A DNA stretch of 64,000 bases from Pseudalkalibacillus salsuginis (GCF_021646685.1 NZ_JAKJHW010000007.1:183549-247548), one strand, 5' to 3'; shown: positions 1 through 9,812, counted from the stretch's first letter. Numbers and translations: made by a program. The notes: a model not told the origin generated them from the letters alone.

Positions 1-872
1 GCACGAATTGTTTCCATTTGATCTTTTACATGAGGAAAATTAATCGGCAGTGCAATACTAACACCAATCATAAACGCTAATCCTGCAGGAATAAGTCCTG
101 ATACAAGAACTCCAATAACAGCTAAAGCTAAAATCGAGTTTAACCACAACAATTTTGATTTTTCTTTCGTAGAAGTGTCTGATTTTTCTGTCATATCAGG
201 GTCATATTCTAACTGTTCAGCTGTAGCCGCGATTTCTAACGACCCATATTTCTTAATGATTCGGCGTTGTTCTCGCATCCCAAGGAAAACAGCTAAAACA
301 ATCATTAGAACAATCCCGCTAATTTGAATCGGTATAAGCGGCCTCCATAATTCAGTTACATCGACTCCAAGAACAGAAGCAGTTCTCCCTAACGGTCCGG
401 CCCATGGAAGCATATTCATAATACTTGCCGCTCCACCTACTAATAAGAGCAGCAAATATGGATTCATTTTCAACCGATTATATACTGGTAAAAGTGCTGG
501 CACAGTGATCAGAAAAGTAGAAGCACCAGATCCATCTAACTGAGCAACTGTCGCAATAAGAACAGTGACTACACTAATTGTAATGACATTCCCTCTAGAA
601 AGGGCTACCATTTTATTAATCATTGGATCAAAAAGTCCTACATCCTGCATAATTCCAAAGAATATAATCGCAAATATAAACATAATCGCAACAGAGATGA
701 CAGAACCAATCCCCTCTTCAAAAAAGCCCCCAATTTCAGAAAAAGTAAAACCTGCTAATAACGCACCAATAATCGGCGGTAATACCATAGCTACAATCGG
801 CGTCACCTTCCCGCTAATCAGCAATGATACGATAAGTAAAATGATGAAAAAACCAATAAAACTAAGACTCAT
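1..872 (-). CDS. CitMHS-family citrate/metal-citrate transporter, C-terminus outside window
   Basis: The visible N-terminal 290 residues are strongly hydrophobic, with several membrane segments. They contain family-typical stretches such as a GLFDPM motif, an LDGSGAST loop and a MLPWAGPLGRTASVLG segment, matching the CitM/CitH metal-citrate:proton symporters of Bacillus. The family takes up citrate complexed with divalent metals across the cytoplasmic membrane. The ATG start has a clear AGGAAGGTGA ribosome binding site. The gene runs off the left edge, so its end is unknown. Two imperfect cre-like sites lie upstream, fitting known catabolite control of citM. A related dicarboxylate substrate is possible. 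Confidence 0.85.
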   Translation of the reverse strand, partial: MSLSFIGFFIILLIVSLLISGKVTPIVAMVLPPIIGALLAGFTFSEIGGFFEEGIGSVISVAIMFIFAIIFFGIMQDVGLFDPMINKMVALSRGNVITISVVTVLIATVAQLDGSGASTFLITVPALLPVYNRLKMNPYLLLLLVGGAASIMNMLPWAGPLGRTASVLGVDVTELWRPLIPIQISGIVLMIVLAVFLGMREQRRIIKKYGSLEIAATAEQLEYDPDMTEKSDTSTKEKSKLLWLNSILALAVIGVLVSGLIPAGLAFMIGVSIALPINFPHVKDQMETIR

Positions 873-934
873 TATCGCTTCACCTTCCTATGTAAAAAAT
901 TCTCTCCACCTAAGTATGCCGCCCAATTTTTATA

Positions 935-950
935 TTGAATGCGTTTACGA
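935..950. promoter_or_regulatory. cre-like site upstream of the citrate transporter
   Basis: TTGAATGCGTTTACGA resembles the CcpA consensus WTGNNARCGNWWWCAW with two mismatches. It lies about 60 bp upstream of the transporter start. Regulation by CcpA is an inference from position and family. Confidence 0.35.
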
Positions 951-1045
951 TGGAGTATGAAAAACGATCTACTTCCTAGAGGATGCAAAATAATACAGTG
1001 CATATCGTTATGGTCTTTTTCATTACAGTTAAGTCTCTCCTCGGT

Positions 1046-1061
1046 ACGAAAACGCTTACTT
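1046..1061. promoter_or_regulatory. second cre-like site upstream of the citrate transporter
   Basis: ACGAAAACGCTTACTT keeps the AACGCTTWC core of a cre box, with two mismatches to the consensus. It is about 170 bp upstream of the transporter, a common distance for a promoter-overlapping operator. Confidence 0.4.
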
Positions 1062-1235
1062 TTTTAAGTATAAAATATTCAGAAAAGTTTGTAACGATTA
1101 TCAATTTAATGTGTTTTAAAATCTTTCTATGCATTTTTTTTATTTTGTTCACGGAAATATAAAAAAAAGCATGACCTGATAGTCATCCTTTCTCACTATT
1201 TACAAGTTACAAGTTTTTTCACTGTTTTTTAGGAA

Positions 1236-1283
1236 TCCTGTCCCTTATTCCAGATAACTGCCCAGTTATTGAATAAAGGAAAA
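1236..1283. repeat. Hairpin with TTATTC/GAATAA ends, copy 1
   Basis: A short inverted repeat (AGATAACTG facing CCAGTTAT) is enclosed by TTATTC and GAATAA. A related hairpin with the same ends lies at about 14463-14495, and both sit next to copies of the same small gene. It may be a terminator or a small mobile repeat. The rest of 873-1329 holds only AT-rich sequence and the two cre-like sites. Confidence 0.4.
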
Positions 1284-1329
1284 GCTGGAGATCAACTAAC
1301 AATCTTCAGCTCTCGCCCCTGTAGTTTTC

Positions 1330-1396
1330 ACCGCATCCTTTTTTAGTTCCCTTTTCTCTCGATTCAGTTTTTGAACTCTTCTTTTTTATCATTCAT
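1330..1396 (-). pseudogene. Remnant of the 41-aa gene found at 14027-14152
   Basis: Read on the minus strand this begins like the intact small gene at 14152 (MNDKKE, then VQKLNREKRELKKDAVK after correcting one base). A single-base deletion after the sixth codon shifts the frame, and the hydrophobic second half is missing. It appears to be a decayed, truncated paralogue. There is no good ribosome binding site. Confidence 0.5.
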
Positions 1397-1498
1397 TCAT
1401 TACCTAAATGTGTAATCATACTCATTTATTAATAAACATACTTCCAAATCATACATAGATTAAATGCCATATACAAATAAAAGTTGATACATCATTTA

Positions 1499-2410
1499 CT
1501 ACCGTTTTACAGCAGAAATAGGAGCTGTTTCTAAAGCATTGTTTATGCCCTTTTTCATAAAAAACACAAATGCGAGGGCTGTTGAAACAAGCCAACCGAG
1601 CAAAAAAATGCCTGTTAGGACGGGAAATAGTGTCCATTCAAATACAGGGAGACCGAGAGCAGTTTGGAATCCGATCAATGCAATCGAAATCATCCACGCG
1701 ATGCTCCCATAATGGATCAGCAATTTTTTTATGCGCTCAGTGACTTGCGCTTTTTCCAAAAGCCATGCTGGCAAGATCAACGTTTGCAAGGCGTGAAATC
1801 CGATTCCATGCAGTACGATCAAATTTCCTGCATCTCCTGTAAATCGGCCCTGAAGTAAAATCATACATATCCCTGCAAGATTGGCTAGAAGGACAGAAAG
1901 AAACGCATATCGGATTCCCAATATCAGAAATGGGCGTCCATGAGGTGATTTCAATCTGAAAAACTTTATCATAAGCCATATGGTTAAGCCTACCAGCATT
2001 AAGGAAAGGACCCCGAAAAGCATCCCTGCAAGTGTATCAATGACAGAACCCTCAGTTGAAAACCGCGGATTCAAGCCCCGGAAATTCTGAACGGTTTCAA
2101 TTGCATAAGCATACAAAATCGAGATGATGAAAAGCCATCGTATCGTTTTCCTTTTTCGATCACTGAATCTTGCTAATGGCAAAATCGCGGCGATTGAGAG
2201 GGTAAAAATACCGATTGCCGCATTGAAGGAAAATGCATCGTTCATATTGCCTTCAGGTAAAATGATGGAGCCTCGGAAAAGGATAAATGCAGCAATACCG
2301 ATTGCCAGTAAAAGTCCGATCAGACCAGTGAACACGAGCCATTTTTCTCCTTTAAACAGCTTAGGAGATGGTTCAACAACATTTGCATCCGTCTTGATCA
2401 AATTTGTCAT
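1499..2410 (-). CDS. Polytopic membrane protein of unknown function, TetR-linked
   Basis: This 303-residue protein has about eight predicted membrane helices beginning near residue 25, with a short charged N-terminus and a basic C-terminus. I do not recognise a named family. The ATG has a good upstream site (AGAAGGAAGG). Directly upstream lies a palindrome identical in its outer arms to the one before the adjacent tetR gene, so both genes are probably repressed by that TetR. By analogy with such pairs it may act in export or envelope stress, but no catalytic or substrate motif is visible. Confidence 0.75.
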   Translation of the reverse strand: MTNLIKTDANVVEPSPKLFKGEKWLVFTGLIGLLLAIGIAAFILFRGSIILPEGNMNDAFSFNAAIGIFTLSIAAILPLARFSDRKRKTIRWLFIISILYAYAIETVQNFRGLNPRFSTEGSVIDTLAGMLFGVLSLMLVGLTIWLMIKFFRLKSPHGRPFLILGIRYAFLSVLLANLAGICMILLQGRFTGDAGNLIVLHGIGFHALQTLILPAWLLEKAQVTERIKKLLIHYGSIAWMISIALIGFQTALGLPVFEWTLFPVLTGIFLLGWLVSTALAFVFFMKKGINNALETAPISAVKR

Positions 2411-2439
2411 TCAGATTACCTTCCTTCTTAATTTTTAAT

Positions 2440-2463
2440 TTATTTATTAATCAATAAATAAAG
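2440..2463. promoter_or_regulatory. TetR operator candidate before the membrane-protein gene
   Basis: Perfect 10-bp arms TTTATTTATT and AATAAATAAA surround a 4-bp centre, about 30 bp upstream of the start. The same arms occur at 3090-3113 before the tetR gene. Confidence 0.7.
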
Positions 2464-2469
2464 ATTCTA

Positions 2470-2521
2470 AAGAAAAACTTGGCGTGGCCAAGCCCTTCAT
2501 TATGGTTATACTTTGTTAAAT
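2470..2521. repeat. CTTGGC/GCCAAG intergenic repeat, copy 1
   Basis: The stretch AAGAAAAACTTGGC followed by GCCAAGCC and then TTATACTTTGTT is shared with 52583-52660. The inverted CTTGGC/GCCAAG core could form a small hairpin. The function is unknown. Confidence 0.4.
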
Positions 2522-2543
2522 GATTTCATTAGAAAATTCCATT

Positions 2544-3068
2544 TTAACAGTCCGTTTTATTTTTCGCTTCAAGCAATTCGGGCATATCCAATACTTCTGC
2601 AAGTGTAATTAATAAGCCGGTTCCAATAAAATCAGCTGCACTCTCTTTCGGATTGGGAATTTCCGCTAAATCCATTTTCAACGTCAAGCTTTCAAAAATC
2701 TTATTATACATTTTACGGACATGTTCACGAATGCCTTCATCTGAAATGGTGTAGGCCTGCATGACCATCAGCACCTCATCACGATTGGTTTGCATGATTT
2801 CAAAGAAAGCACGCCCCATCGTTGGAATTAATTGGTCAGAAGGTGCGTCGACCTCTGAAAATGTATCATAAATACGGCTGAAAGCTCGATCGATGACAAC
2901 CTTGAACAACTCCTCTTTATTAGAAAAGAAATGGAACACATAAGGCTGAGTTACACCTGATGCCTTTGCCACCATTGCAGTCGTCGTTTTATGGTACCCC
3001 TTCTCTGCGAAAATGTTCATCGCATTTTCGATGATCCGTTCTCTTTTATCTTCCCGGACTACCATCAT
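2544..3068 (-). CDS. TetR-family transcriptional regulator
   Basis: A 174-residue protein with a classic TetR N-terminal HTH (residues about 8-55; AEKGYHKTTTAMVAKASGVT followed by YVFHFFSNKEELF). The C-terminal ligand domain is short. It sits just upstream of the membrane-protein gene on the same strand, and each gene has its own matching palindrome, which points to autorepression plus control of the neighbour. The start is the first of two adjacent ATGs after AAAGGATGAT. Confidence 0.88.
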   Translation of the reverse strand: MMVVREDKRERIIENAMNIFAEKGYHKTTTAMVAKASGVTQPYVFHFFSNKEELFKVVIDRAFSRIYDTFSEVDAPSDQLIPTMGRAFFEIMQTNRDEVLMVMQAYTISDEGIREHVRKMYNKIFESLTLKMDLAEIPNPKESAADFIGTGLLITLAEVLDMPELLEAKNKTDC

Positions 3069-3089
3069 ATCATCCTTTTATTCATTTTA

Positions 3090-3113
3090 TTTATTTATTG
3101 ATTGATAAATAAA
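3090..3113. promoter_or_regulatory. TetR operator candidate before tetR
   Basis: Nine-bp perfect arms TTTATTTAT and ATAAATAAA lie 22 bp upstream of the tetR start. It is nearly identical to the palindrome at 2440-2463. This supports autoregulation. Confidence 0.7.
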
Positions 3114-3164
3114 TTATATTCAACCAACGTCATTTTGTCAATTGTCTTTACTAAATTGATTGAT

Positions 3165-3866
3165 TTACTCATTTTCTACTATCTCACATAACTCATGTAG
3201 ATATCTCATTCCCCGTAGCTGTTCTTTGACTAAATAATCCAGATAGATGAGAGAATCCCTCGTGATTCTTATAGCCTCGTCGATGTTATGCTTATCCATT
3301 TCATCAAGTATTTCCCGTACGACTTCCAGTGAGTATACAGCATGCTGAAGCGTACGGATGACCAATAGTTTCCTTAAATCACTCTTCGTGTATTTACGGT
3401 ACCCACTTTCGTAGTCCCGCTCCAGCTCGATCAATCCTTCTTTTTCCCAGTGTCTTAATGTTGAATTGGGAACGCCTATTGCTTCTGATGCTTCCCCGAT
3501 TGAGTACCATTTCTTTTCCATTGAGGGATTCACAACTGCGTCGATATCATCCTGCTCAAGCACTTTAAGTGCTTGCTCCGCCCTCTTTTTATCCTTGAAT
3601 AGTTGCGCTTGGACCTCACTCACCATCCATAAAGCGTCGGTGGTCTGTTTTTTTTGGATCAGCGGCATGATTTTTCGTATCAGCTTCATACCGAACCCTG
3701 AATTCATCGCCCGGATACATTTAAAATAGGCGACATGCTTCTGAGTATAGATCCGATAGCCATTTTCCCCACGTTCAACCTTCGGAACGATTCCCCACGA
3801 TTCATAATGTCGGAGAGCACTTGTGCTTATCCCCAGCTCCCTCGCGATATCGATCGGCTTGACCAC
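3165..3866 (-). CDS. MerR-family regulator with two tandem HTH domains
   Basis: The 233-residue protein carries one MerR HTH near residues 4-70 (STSALRHYESWGIVP, then GYRIYT) and a second near residues 120-190 (PNSTLRHWEKEGLI, then GYRKYT). Ordinary MerR proteins have one HTH and a C-terminal effector region; here the second HTH replaces much of that. The GTG start follows GGAGGTGTTCAG. It is divergent from the UvrA-like/BmrA operon, so it probably controls it. The ligand is unknown. Confidence 0.85.
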   Translation of the reverse strand: MVKPIDIARELGISTSALRHYESWGIVPKVERGENGYRIYTQKHVAYFKCIRAMNSGFGMKLIRKIMPLIQKKQTTDALWMVSEVQAQLFKDKKRAEQALKVLEQDDIDAVVNPSMEKKWYSIGEASEAIGVPNSTLRHWEKEGLIELERDYESGYRKYTKSDLRKLLVIRTLQHAVYSLEVVREILDEMDKHNIDEAIRITRDSLIYLDYLVKEQLRGMRYLHELCEIVENE

Positions 3867-3879
3867 CTGAACACCTCCA

Positions 3880-3918
3880 CAACATTATTGTTGAACCTTA
3901 AACCACCATGACAGGTTT
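3880..3918. promoter_or_regulatory. Inverted repeats in the merR / uvrA-like divergent region
   Basis: CAACATTATTGTTG (3880-3893) is a perfect-arm palindrome just upstream of the MerR start. A second pair, AAACC and GGTTT nine bases apart, follows at 3900-3918. Either could be a binding site for the twin-HTH MerR. Confidence 0.45.
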
Positions 3919-4014
3919 GTTCCTATTAGATCAACCTAAGAATCGTAAAACATTCACACTTGCATTAATGTTATAGAATTTAATAGTAAATGTAAAATTC
4001 AGGGAGGGAATTAG

Positions 4015-6471
4015 ATGATCAATTATATCGAGATTAAAGGTGCACGTGAGCATAACCTTAAAGACATTTCACTAAAAATCCCTAAAAATAAGCTCGTCGT
4101 TATTACAGGACCTTCTGGATCCGGAAAATCGACATTAGCATTGGATACCCTCCAAAGGGAGTGCCAGCGACAATACATGGAATCGATGGGGATGACGGCA
4201 GATGCCGTCAGTAAACCAAAGGTCGAATCCATCATTGGATTGTCTCCATCGATCAGTATCGGTCAGCATCTTACAAATCGGAACCCACGTTCCACTGTCG
4301 GGACGACAACAGATATGTACACGTACTTGCGTGTCATTTATGAAAAATTGGGAGAACGACCTTGTCCGAATTGTCATGAGACCATTCTGCCTCACTTTGA
4401 CAAAGAGGAATACGACGAAGAGGCTGGATTCAAACAATGGATTCATTGCCCCCACTGTAACCATCGGTTTGAAAAATTAACTCGTAGTCATTTTTCCTTC
4501 AATAAGCCTGAGGGCGCTTGCAGTACGTGTGACGGACTCGGAAATGTCGTTGAGTTGGATTACGAATCGGTTTTTCAAGAGGAACTTAGTTTAAATGAAG
4601 GCTGTGTAACCATTTGGAAAGGGCAGTTCCAGGAGTATCAGCTGAATATTTTGGAAACCGCCGCGAAGTATTACGGTTTGTCCCTTGATTTCAACCGTCC
4701 TCTCAAAGATTTTGATGACGTTCAAAAGTACCTTTTATATTATGGGGCCGAAAGCGATCCTTTCATTTCACATTTCCCAGATAAAAAGGTTCCAAAAACG
4801 GTGAGTCAGGGGAAGTTTGAGGGTGTCGTCACTGGTATTTGGAGAAGATACAGGGAAAAATCCGGCCAATCAGGGGAAGCGAAATTATTTTTCTCCAAAG
4901 TATGTCCAGATTGTTCAGGACAACGGTTAAATGAATCAAGCCGTCTTGTTTCAGTAGCTGGCACCTCAATAACGACGTTAACGATGTGGTCTCTTGATGA
5001 CATCCTTACATGGATCGAGAAGCTTCAGTCGAACTTACCGCTGGAAAGCATGCACGTTGTTGAAGCGCTGCTGCATGATTTGAAATCGAAAGTGACACGA
5101 ATCGTCGATGTCGGGTTAGGCTACTTGTCATTAGATCGACAAACGATTACTTTATCCGGCGGAGAAGCACAACGTCTACGACTCGCTACGATTCTAGGCT
5201 CTGGTTTAACCGGCGTCCTATACATTCTGGATGAGCCGACAGCTGGCCTGCACCCGAAAGATACACATGGGTTAATGAAAGTGATGAAAGAACTGAGGGA
5301 TCTAGGGAATACGGTTCTAGTCATTGAACATGATGAAGATATGATGAGTGGTGCCGATCACATCATCGATTTTGGCCCTGGCGCCGGAAAGTACGGCGGA
5401 ACAATCGTTGGTGAGGGAACTATCCAACAAATAAAGGAAGATGATAAGTCAGTCACCGGCGCGTTCCTCCGGAAGGTTCCCAGCCTTCCTCATGAAAGAC
5501 GCAAAGGCAATGGGAAATTTCTTACCGTTCATAACGCGAGTAAACATAATTTGAAAAATATCACTGTCTCCTTTCCACTAGGATCTTTCATCTCCGTGAC
5601 AGGTGTATCAGGTTCCGGAAAATCGACCTTGGTTTTTGATGCCCTTTCTGATGGGATCGATATACGAAGCGATAAGATTACCGGCCATCAAGAAATCAAA
5701 AACATGATTACTGTCAATCAATCCCCTCTCACTCGGATGCAGCGTTCAAATATAGCAACATATACAGATGCTTTTACGCTCATAAGGAATCTGTTTGCAA
5801 GCCTTCCGGAAGCAAAAGAAAAAAGTTTGAAACCTAAAGATTTCTCCTTCAATACACAAGGAGGAAGATGTGAGCATTGCCAAGGTCTCGGCGTTGTTTT
5901 GACAAATATGCACTTTCTGCCTGATCTTGAAGTGACATGCCCTGTCTGTAAAGGGAACCGATTTAAAGACTTTATTCTTGATATCACGTATAAAGGAGAG
6001 ACCATTTCATCTATTCTGGATCTGACGATTGAAGAAAGCCGACCTTTATTTGAAGATGTCAAAAAAATCAGACCCATTATCGAGCTCTTGTGCGATGTCG
6101 GTTTAGGATACTTGAGTTGGGGACAATCGGTCACAACCTTATCTGGCGGAGAAGGACAACGCTTGAAATTAGCGAAAGAGCTGTACAAACAAAAGTCGGA
6201 TCATACGCTCTACCTGCTCGATGAACCGACCAGAGGACTTCATTCAACCGATGTAAACAAGCTCCTCCTCCTTTTAAATCGGCTCGTTGATGCTGGGAAC
6301 ACAGTCATTGTCGTCGAGCACACCTTGGAGGTCATCCGAGCATCCGATTGGGTCATCGACATCGGCCCTGAAGGCGGAGAAGCTGGTGGGCAAGTCGTCG
6401 CCGAAGGTACACCGGAACAAATTGCCCGAACAGAAGCATCATATACAGGGAAATTTTTAAACTTCTCATAA
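4015..6471 (+). CDS. UvrA-like ABC protein lacking the UvrB-binding region
   Basis: This 818-residue protein has the UvrA tandem ABC layout: Walker [10 protein letters not shown] at residues 32-40 and again in the second half, two LSGGE signatures, two LDEPT Walker B motifs, and zinc CxxC pairs. CPNC (117-120) and CPHC (145-148) are only 25 residues apart. In repair UvrA this interval holds the UvrB-binding domain of over 100 residues, so that domain is missing. Such short UvrA2-type proteins are linked to drug tolerance rather than excision repair. It is followed 76 bp later by bmrA and is divergent from the twin-HTH MerR. The start has GGAGGGAATTAG. Confidence 0.9.
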   Translation: MINYIEIKGAREHNLKDISLKIPKNKLVVITGPSGSGKSTLALDTLQRECQRQYMESMGMTADAVSKPKVESIIGLSPSISIGQHLTNRNPRSTVGTTTDMYTYLRVIYEKLGERPCPNCHETILPHFDKEEYDEEAGFKQWIHCPHCNHRFEKLTRSHFSFNKPEGACSTCDGLGNVVELDYESVFQEELSLNEGCVTIWKGQFQEYQLNILETAAKYYGLSLDFNRPLKDFDDVQKYLLYYGAESDPFISHFPDKKVPKTVSQGKFEGVVTGIWRRYREKSGQSGEAKLFFSKVCPDCSGQRLNESSRLVSVAGTSITTLTMWSLDDILTWIEKLQSNLPLESMHVVEALLHDLKSKVTRIVDVGLGYLSLDRQTITLSGGEAQRLRLATILGSGLTGVLYILDEPTAGLHPKDTHGLMKVMKELRDLGNTVLVIEHDEDMMSGADHIIDFGPGAGKYGGTIVGEGTIQQIKEDDKSVTGAFLRKVPSLPHERRKGNGKFLTVHNASKHNLKNITVSFPLGSFISVTGVSGSGKSTLVFDALSDGIDIRSDKITGHQEIKNMITVNQSPLTRMQRSNIATYTDAFTLIRNLFASLPEAKEKSLKPKDFSFNTQGGRCEHCQGLGVVLTNMHFLPDLEVTCPVCKGNRFKDFILDITYKGETISSILDLTIEESRPLFEDVKKIRPIIELLCDVGLGYLSWGQSVTTLSGGEGQRLKLAKELYKQKSDHTLYLLDEPTRGLHSTDVNKLLLLLNRLVDAGNTVIVVEHTLEVIRASDWVIDIGPEGGEAGGQVVAEGTPEQIARTEASYTGKFLNFS

Positions 6472-6547
6472 AAGATTGCAACATGGAACGCTCTGGTCCG
6501 TATACAAAACCAGAGGCATTACGATGCATGTTAAAGGAGCCAAACAT

Positions 6548-8284
6548 ATGGAAAAAGAGCAAATGAATACACTTAAACCTTTTTTCTCCCTCATTCTTTC
6601 TACAAAAATACCAAAGCTTGCACTAGCTGTAGGGCTGATCGGGAGTCTCATCACCACACTTGTTGGACTTACGATCCCACTGTTAACAAGGGAAATGGTC
6701 GATGGTTTTTCGATTGATTCCTTGAATACCTTTTTGATCGTGGTGATCATTATCGTCTTTATTTTACAGGCGGTCACCAGTGGGATTTCCACGTATGCAC
6801 TGGTCTACGTTGGTCAAAAAATCATCGCCCGCTTGCGGGAAAGAATGTGGTTCAAGCTTTTACGCCTGCCAGTCAAGTACTATGATAAAAACACAAGCGG
6901 GGAAACGGTGAGTCGTGTCGTCAATGATACCGGAATTGTAAAAGATTTGATCTCCCAGCATTTTCCTCAATTCATAATCGGGATCATCACCATCATTGGA
7001 GCTGTCATCATCTTGTTTGTGATGGACTGGAAAATGACATTATTAATGTTCATCTCTGTTCCGATCACTGTTCTTATCATAATGCCACTCGGTAGCAGAA
7101 TGTCAAAAATCTCCCGTGGTTTGCAAGATGAAACAGCAAGCTTTACCGGAAATGTGCAGCAAACCCTTAGCGAAATCCGTTTGATGAAAGCCTCCAATGC
7201 AGAAGTAACCGAAGAAAAAAAGGGGTTGACGGGGATTGAAAAGCTTTTTTCCTATGGATTGAAGGAGGGATTGATTTTTTCACTCATTGCCCCACTGATG
7301 TATTTCGTCATTATGATTGTGATCGTCATCATAATCGGGTATGGAGGAATTCGGGTCGCCGATGGGACAATGACGACTGGTTCACTTGTAGCGTTTTTAC
7401 TCTATTTATTCCAGATTATATTCCCGATTACGTCCTTCGCAATGTTCTTTACCCAGCTTCAAAAAGCAAAGGGGGCAACAGAACGGATTATCGGTATATT
7501 GGAAGTAGATGTTGAGGCAGGACAAGAAGGGAAATCCATGGACATAACGAATCAAGCGATTCATGTCGATGATGTATCCTTTTCTTACGGTGAAAATGAG
7601 CCGGTCTTGAAAAATGTATCCTTTGATGTACAACCAGGAACGATGGTCGCTTTTGCCGGTCCGAGCGGTGGCGGGAAAACAACCATGTTTGGATTGCTTG
7701 AACGCTTCTACGAACCGACCTATGGTGATATTCGAATCGGAAACACATCGGCAAAAGATCTGTCCATCTACTCTTGGCGAAAACAGATCGGTTATGTTTC
7801 ACAAGACAGCCCGATGATGGTCGGAACAATCCGGGAAAATTTATGCTACGGATTGGAGGATCGCGAGGATATTACCGATGATCGCCTATGGGATGTATCG
7901 AAGATGGCGTACGCGGATGAATTCATCAAAGAGTTTTCGAACGGTCTTGATACAGAAGTCGGCGAGCGCGGCGTCATGCTTTCCGGCGGCCAGCGGCAAC
8001 GGATCGCTATAGCACGGGCATTCCTGAGAGATCCAAAAATATTGATGATGGATGAAGCAACAGCAAGCTTAGACAGCCAATCAGAAGGAATCGTGCAACA
8101 AGCCTTAGCCCGACTCATGGAAGGTCGCACAACCTTTGTCATCGCACACCGGTTATCGACTATCGTGAACGCAGATAAAATCATCTTTATTGAAAAAGGG
8201 CGAATAACAGGAGAAGGCACCCACCAAGAACTCGTCCAATCCCATGACCTCTATCGAGAATACGCCGAACAACAATTGACTTAA
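6548..8284 (+). CDS. bmrA: BmrA-type multidrug ABC exporter (half-transporter)
   Basis: A 578-residue half-transporter: six membrane helices in the first 310 residues, then an ATPase domain with Walker A GPSGGGKTT (about 371-379), signature LSGGQRQR and the MMDEATASLDSQSE Walker B region. The sequence follows Bacillus BmrA throughout, including the GETVSRVVNDT and GERGVMLSGG stretches. The family pumps drugs outward as a homodimer using ATP. The start at 6548 is chosen because AAAGGAG lies eight bases upstream; the frame stays open further upstream without a site. It is probably co-transcribed with the UvrA-like gene, forming a resistance operon. Confidence 0.92.
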   Translation: MEKEQMNTLKPFFSLILSTKIPKLALAVGLIGSLITTLVGLTIPLLTREMVDGFSIDSLNTFLIVVIIIVFILQAVTSGISTYALVYVGQKIIARLRERMWFKLLRLPVKYYDKNTSGETVSRVVNDTGIVKDLISQHFPQFIIGIITIIGAVIILFVMDWKMTLLMFISVPITVLIIMPLGSRMSKISRGLQDETASFTGNVQQTLSEIRLMKASNAEVTEEKKGLTGIEKLFSYGLKEGLIFSLIAPLMYFVIMIVIVIIIGYGGIRVADGTMTTGSLVAFLLYLFQIIFPITSFAMFFTQLQKAKGATERIIGILEVDVEAGQEGKSMDITNQAIHVDDVSFSYGENEPVLKNVSFDVQPGTMVAFAGPSGGGKTTMFGLLERFYEPTYGDIRIGNTSAKDLSIYSWRKQIGYVSQDSPMMVGTIRENLCYGLEDREDITDDRLWDVSKMAYADEFIKEFSNGLDTEVGERGVMLSGGQRQRIAIARAFLRDPKILMMDEATASLDSQSEGIVQQALARLMEGRTTFVIAHRLSTIVNADKIIFIEKGRITGEGTHQELVQSHDLYREYAEQQLT

Positions 8285-8291
8285 AAGAAGT

Positions 8292-8325
8292 AAGGTCCAC
8301 TTCAACTTTTGTGAAAGTGGACCTT
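8292..8325 (+). terminator. Terminator after bmrA
   Basis: An 11-bp perfect stem (AAGGTCCACTT / AAGTGGACCTT) begins 8 bases after the bmrA stop. The T tract is weak. Confidence 0.7.
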
Positions 8326-8408
8326 ATATTTCATAATTTGTCTACTACAAGGAGTTTTTCGAGGATTCCTCTGTTATTTTCCAAGGAGTTTATTAGCTTT
8401 TAGCTCTT

Positions 8409-9812
8409 CTAATTACTCTCTTGTATATAAGTGATATATTCCTTCAGTATTTCCAACCCTTTTCTTAATTCTCCCAATGAATGAGTGGAAGAAAGGGCGA
8501 TCCTTAAATAATTTTCTGTAGTAAAGGAACCACTGAGAAACCGATCGGAATGGAAAACGCGTATCCCTTGTTTCTTTAATTCTTTCTCTAATTGGGGTCC
8601 ATTAATGTCCCCTATGTCCAGCCAACGATAAAAACTAAGAGGGTGACCTGTAGGATTTTCTTCTGGGAAAAATTCTGAGTACATGAGATTGGAGGCTAAT
8701 GCCAGATCATGTTTCTTAGAAAAAATATCGTGAACTTTTCCCGATAGGATGAGTTCTGTGATGACTTCAGCATCTAAAGCAGATGTTTTTACATTGATGT
8801 TAAAAATGGCTTGCAGCACCTTTTGCTGAAGTGCTTCTCCAAAGACCATATAGGCAACTCTCAAACCTGAACATATGGATTTGGTTGTGCCGCTAATATA
8901 GACGGTTTGTTCGGGAAGCAGATTGTACATAGGCTGCTTATAATCTGGAATGATTCCCGCAGTCATAAAAGCGTGTATATCGTCTTCGATTAGAATGAGA
9001 CGATGTTTTTTTATTACGGCTGCTAATTCGTGTTTTCGAACATCTGAAATCATCGTGGTTGTAGGGTTATTGCAAGAGGGCATGAGGAAAATCCCGTGTA
9101 CATTTGTTTGATTGCACTGCTTGTTCAGTTCTTCTGCCGACATCCCAAACTCGTCTCCTATAACAGGGATCAGTTGGATATGATGCATTTTGGCTAGTTC
9201 TATAAAGTTCGAGTACGTATATAAGTCTGTCGCTATCCGGTTTCCTGGTTCAAACAACGCAGTCAGTGCAACAGCTAAAGCATTCTGGGCTCCAGATACA
9301 ATCGCCAGGTTTTCATGATCAGCTTGAATTCCCAACGTCTTCATCCAATTCAATCCAGCCGTTTTATGGTGAGGTAAACCTGTAGGCTCATTATAATTCA
9401 GCAATTGCTCCAAGTATCCTTTCTTAACCACTTCTTGGGTAACCTCAGCTACAATATCGTTTGTTTGCTCAAATGAAGCTGCAAACCCTAAATCAATAGC
9501 TCCCTTGCTTTTATCTATGGAAATTGTGATTGAACGGGCAGCGTTCGGAGAAACAAACGTTCCACTTCCTGTAACTGCATAAATCAAACCTTTGGTTTCA
9601 CATACCTTATAAGCTCGTGTAATGGTAGTAAAATTCAAATCGAGAAAATCAGCGAGTTCACGTTGTGGAGGTAACTTTGTTCCGGGAGCTAAAAAGCCAT
9701 TTGCTATATCATGCTCCATTAATGAAGCGATTGATTCATAATAAGGGCGTTTTAGATTCTTTTTTTCCGGCCGCCACGACATTGGATAATTTTCGAACGA
9801 ATTTACCGGCAT
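8409..9812 (-). CDS. MocR/GabR-type regulator (GntR HTH fused to aminotransferase fold)
   Basis: The 467-residue protein has a GntR-type winged HTH in residues about 20-85 (GTKLPPQRELADFLDLN; TGSGTFV) and then a class I aminotransferase-like domain with the PLP-lysine region (ISGTTKSICSGLRV). MocR proteins use PLP or an amino-acid derivative as effector and control transport or metabolic genes. It is divergent from azlCD, its likely target. The start at 9812 is preferred because AAGGAGGAGG sits just before it. Confidence 0.9.
   Translation of the reverse strand: MPVNSFENYPMSWRPEKKNLKRPYYESIASLMEHDIANGFLAPGTKLPPQRELADFLDLNFTTITRAYKVCETKGLIYAVTGSGTFVSPNAARSITISIDKSKGAIDLGFAASFEQTNDIVAEVTQEVVKKGYLEQLLNYNEPTGLPHHKTAGLNWMKTLGIQADHENLAIVSGAQNALAVALTALFEPGNRIATDLYTYSNFIELAKMHHIQLIPVIGDEFGMSAEELNKQCNQTNVHGIFLMPSCNNPTTTMISDVRKHELAAVIKKHRLILIEDDIHAFMTAGIIPDYKQPMYNLLPEQTVYISGTTKSICSGLRVAYMVFGEALQQKVLQAIFNINVKTSALDAEVITELILSGKVHDIFSKKHDLALASNLMYSEFFPEENPTGHPLSFYRWLDIGDINGPQLEKELKKQGIRVFHSDRFLSGSFTTENYLRIALSSTHSLGELRKGLEILKEYITYIQESN

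Noticed and set aside
565..960. 131-codon plus-strand frame
   Set aside because: It is the shadow of the CitMHS transporter on the other strand and extends into non-coding sequence.
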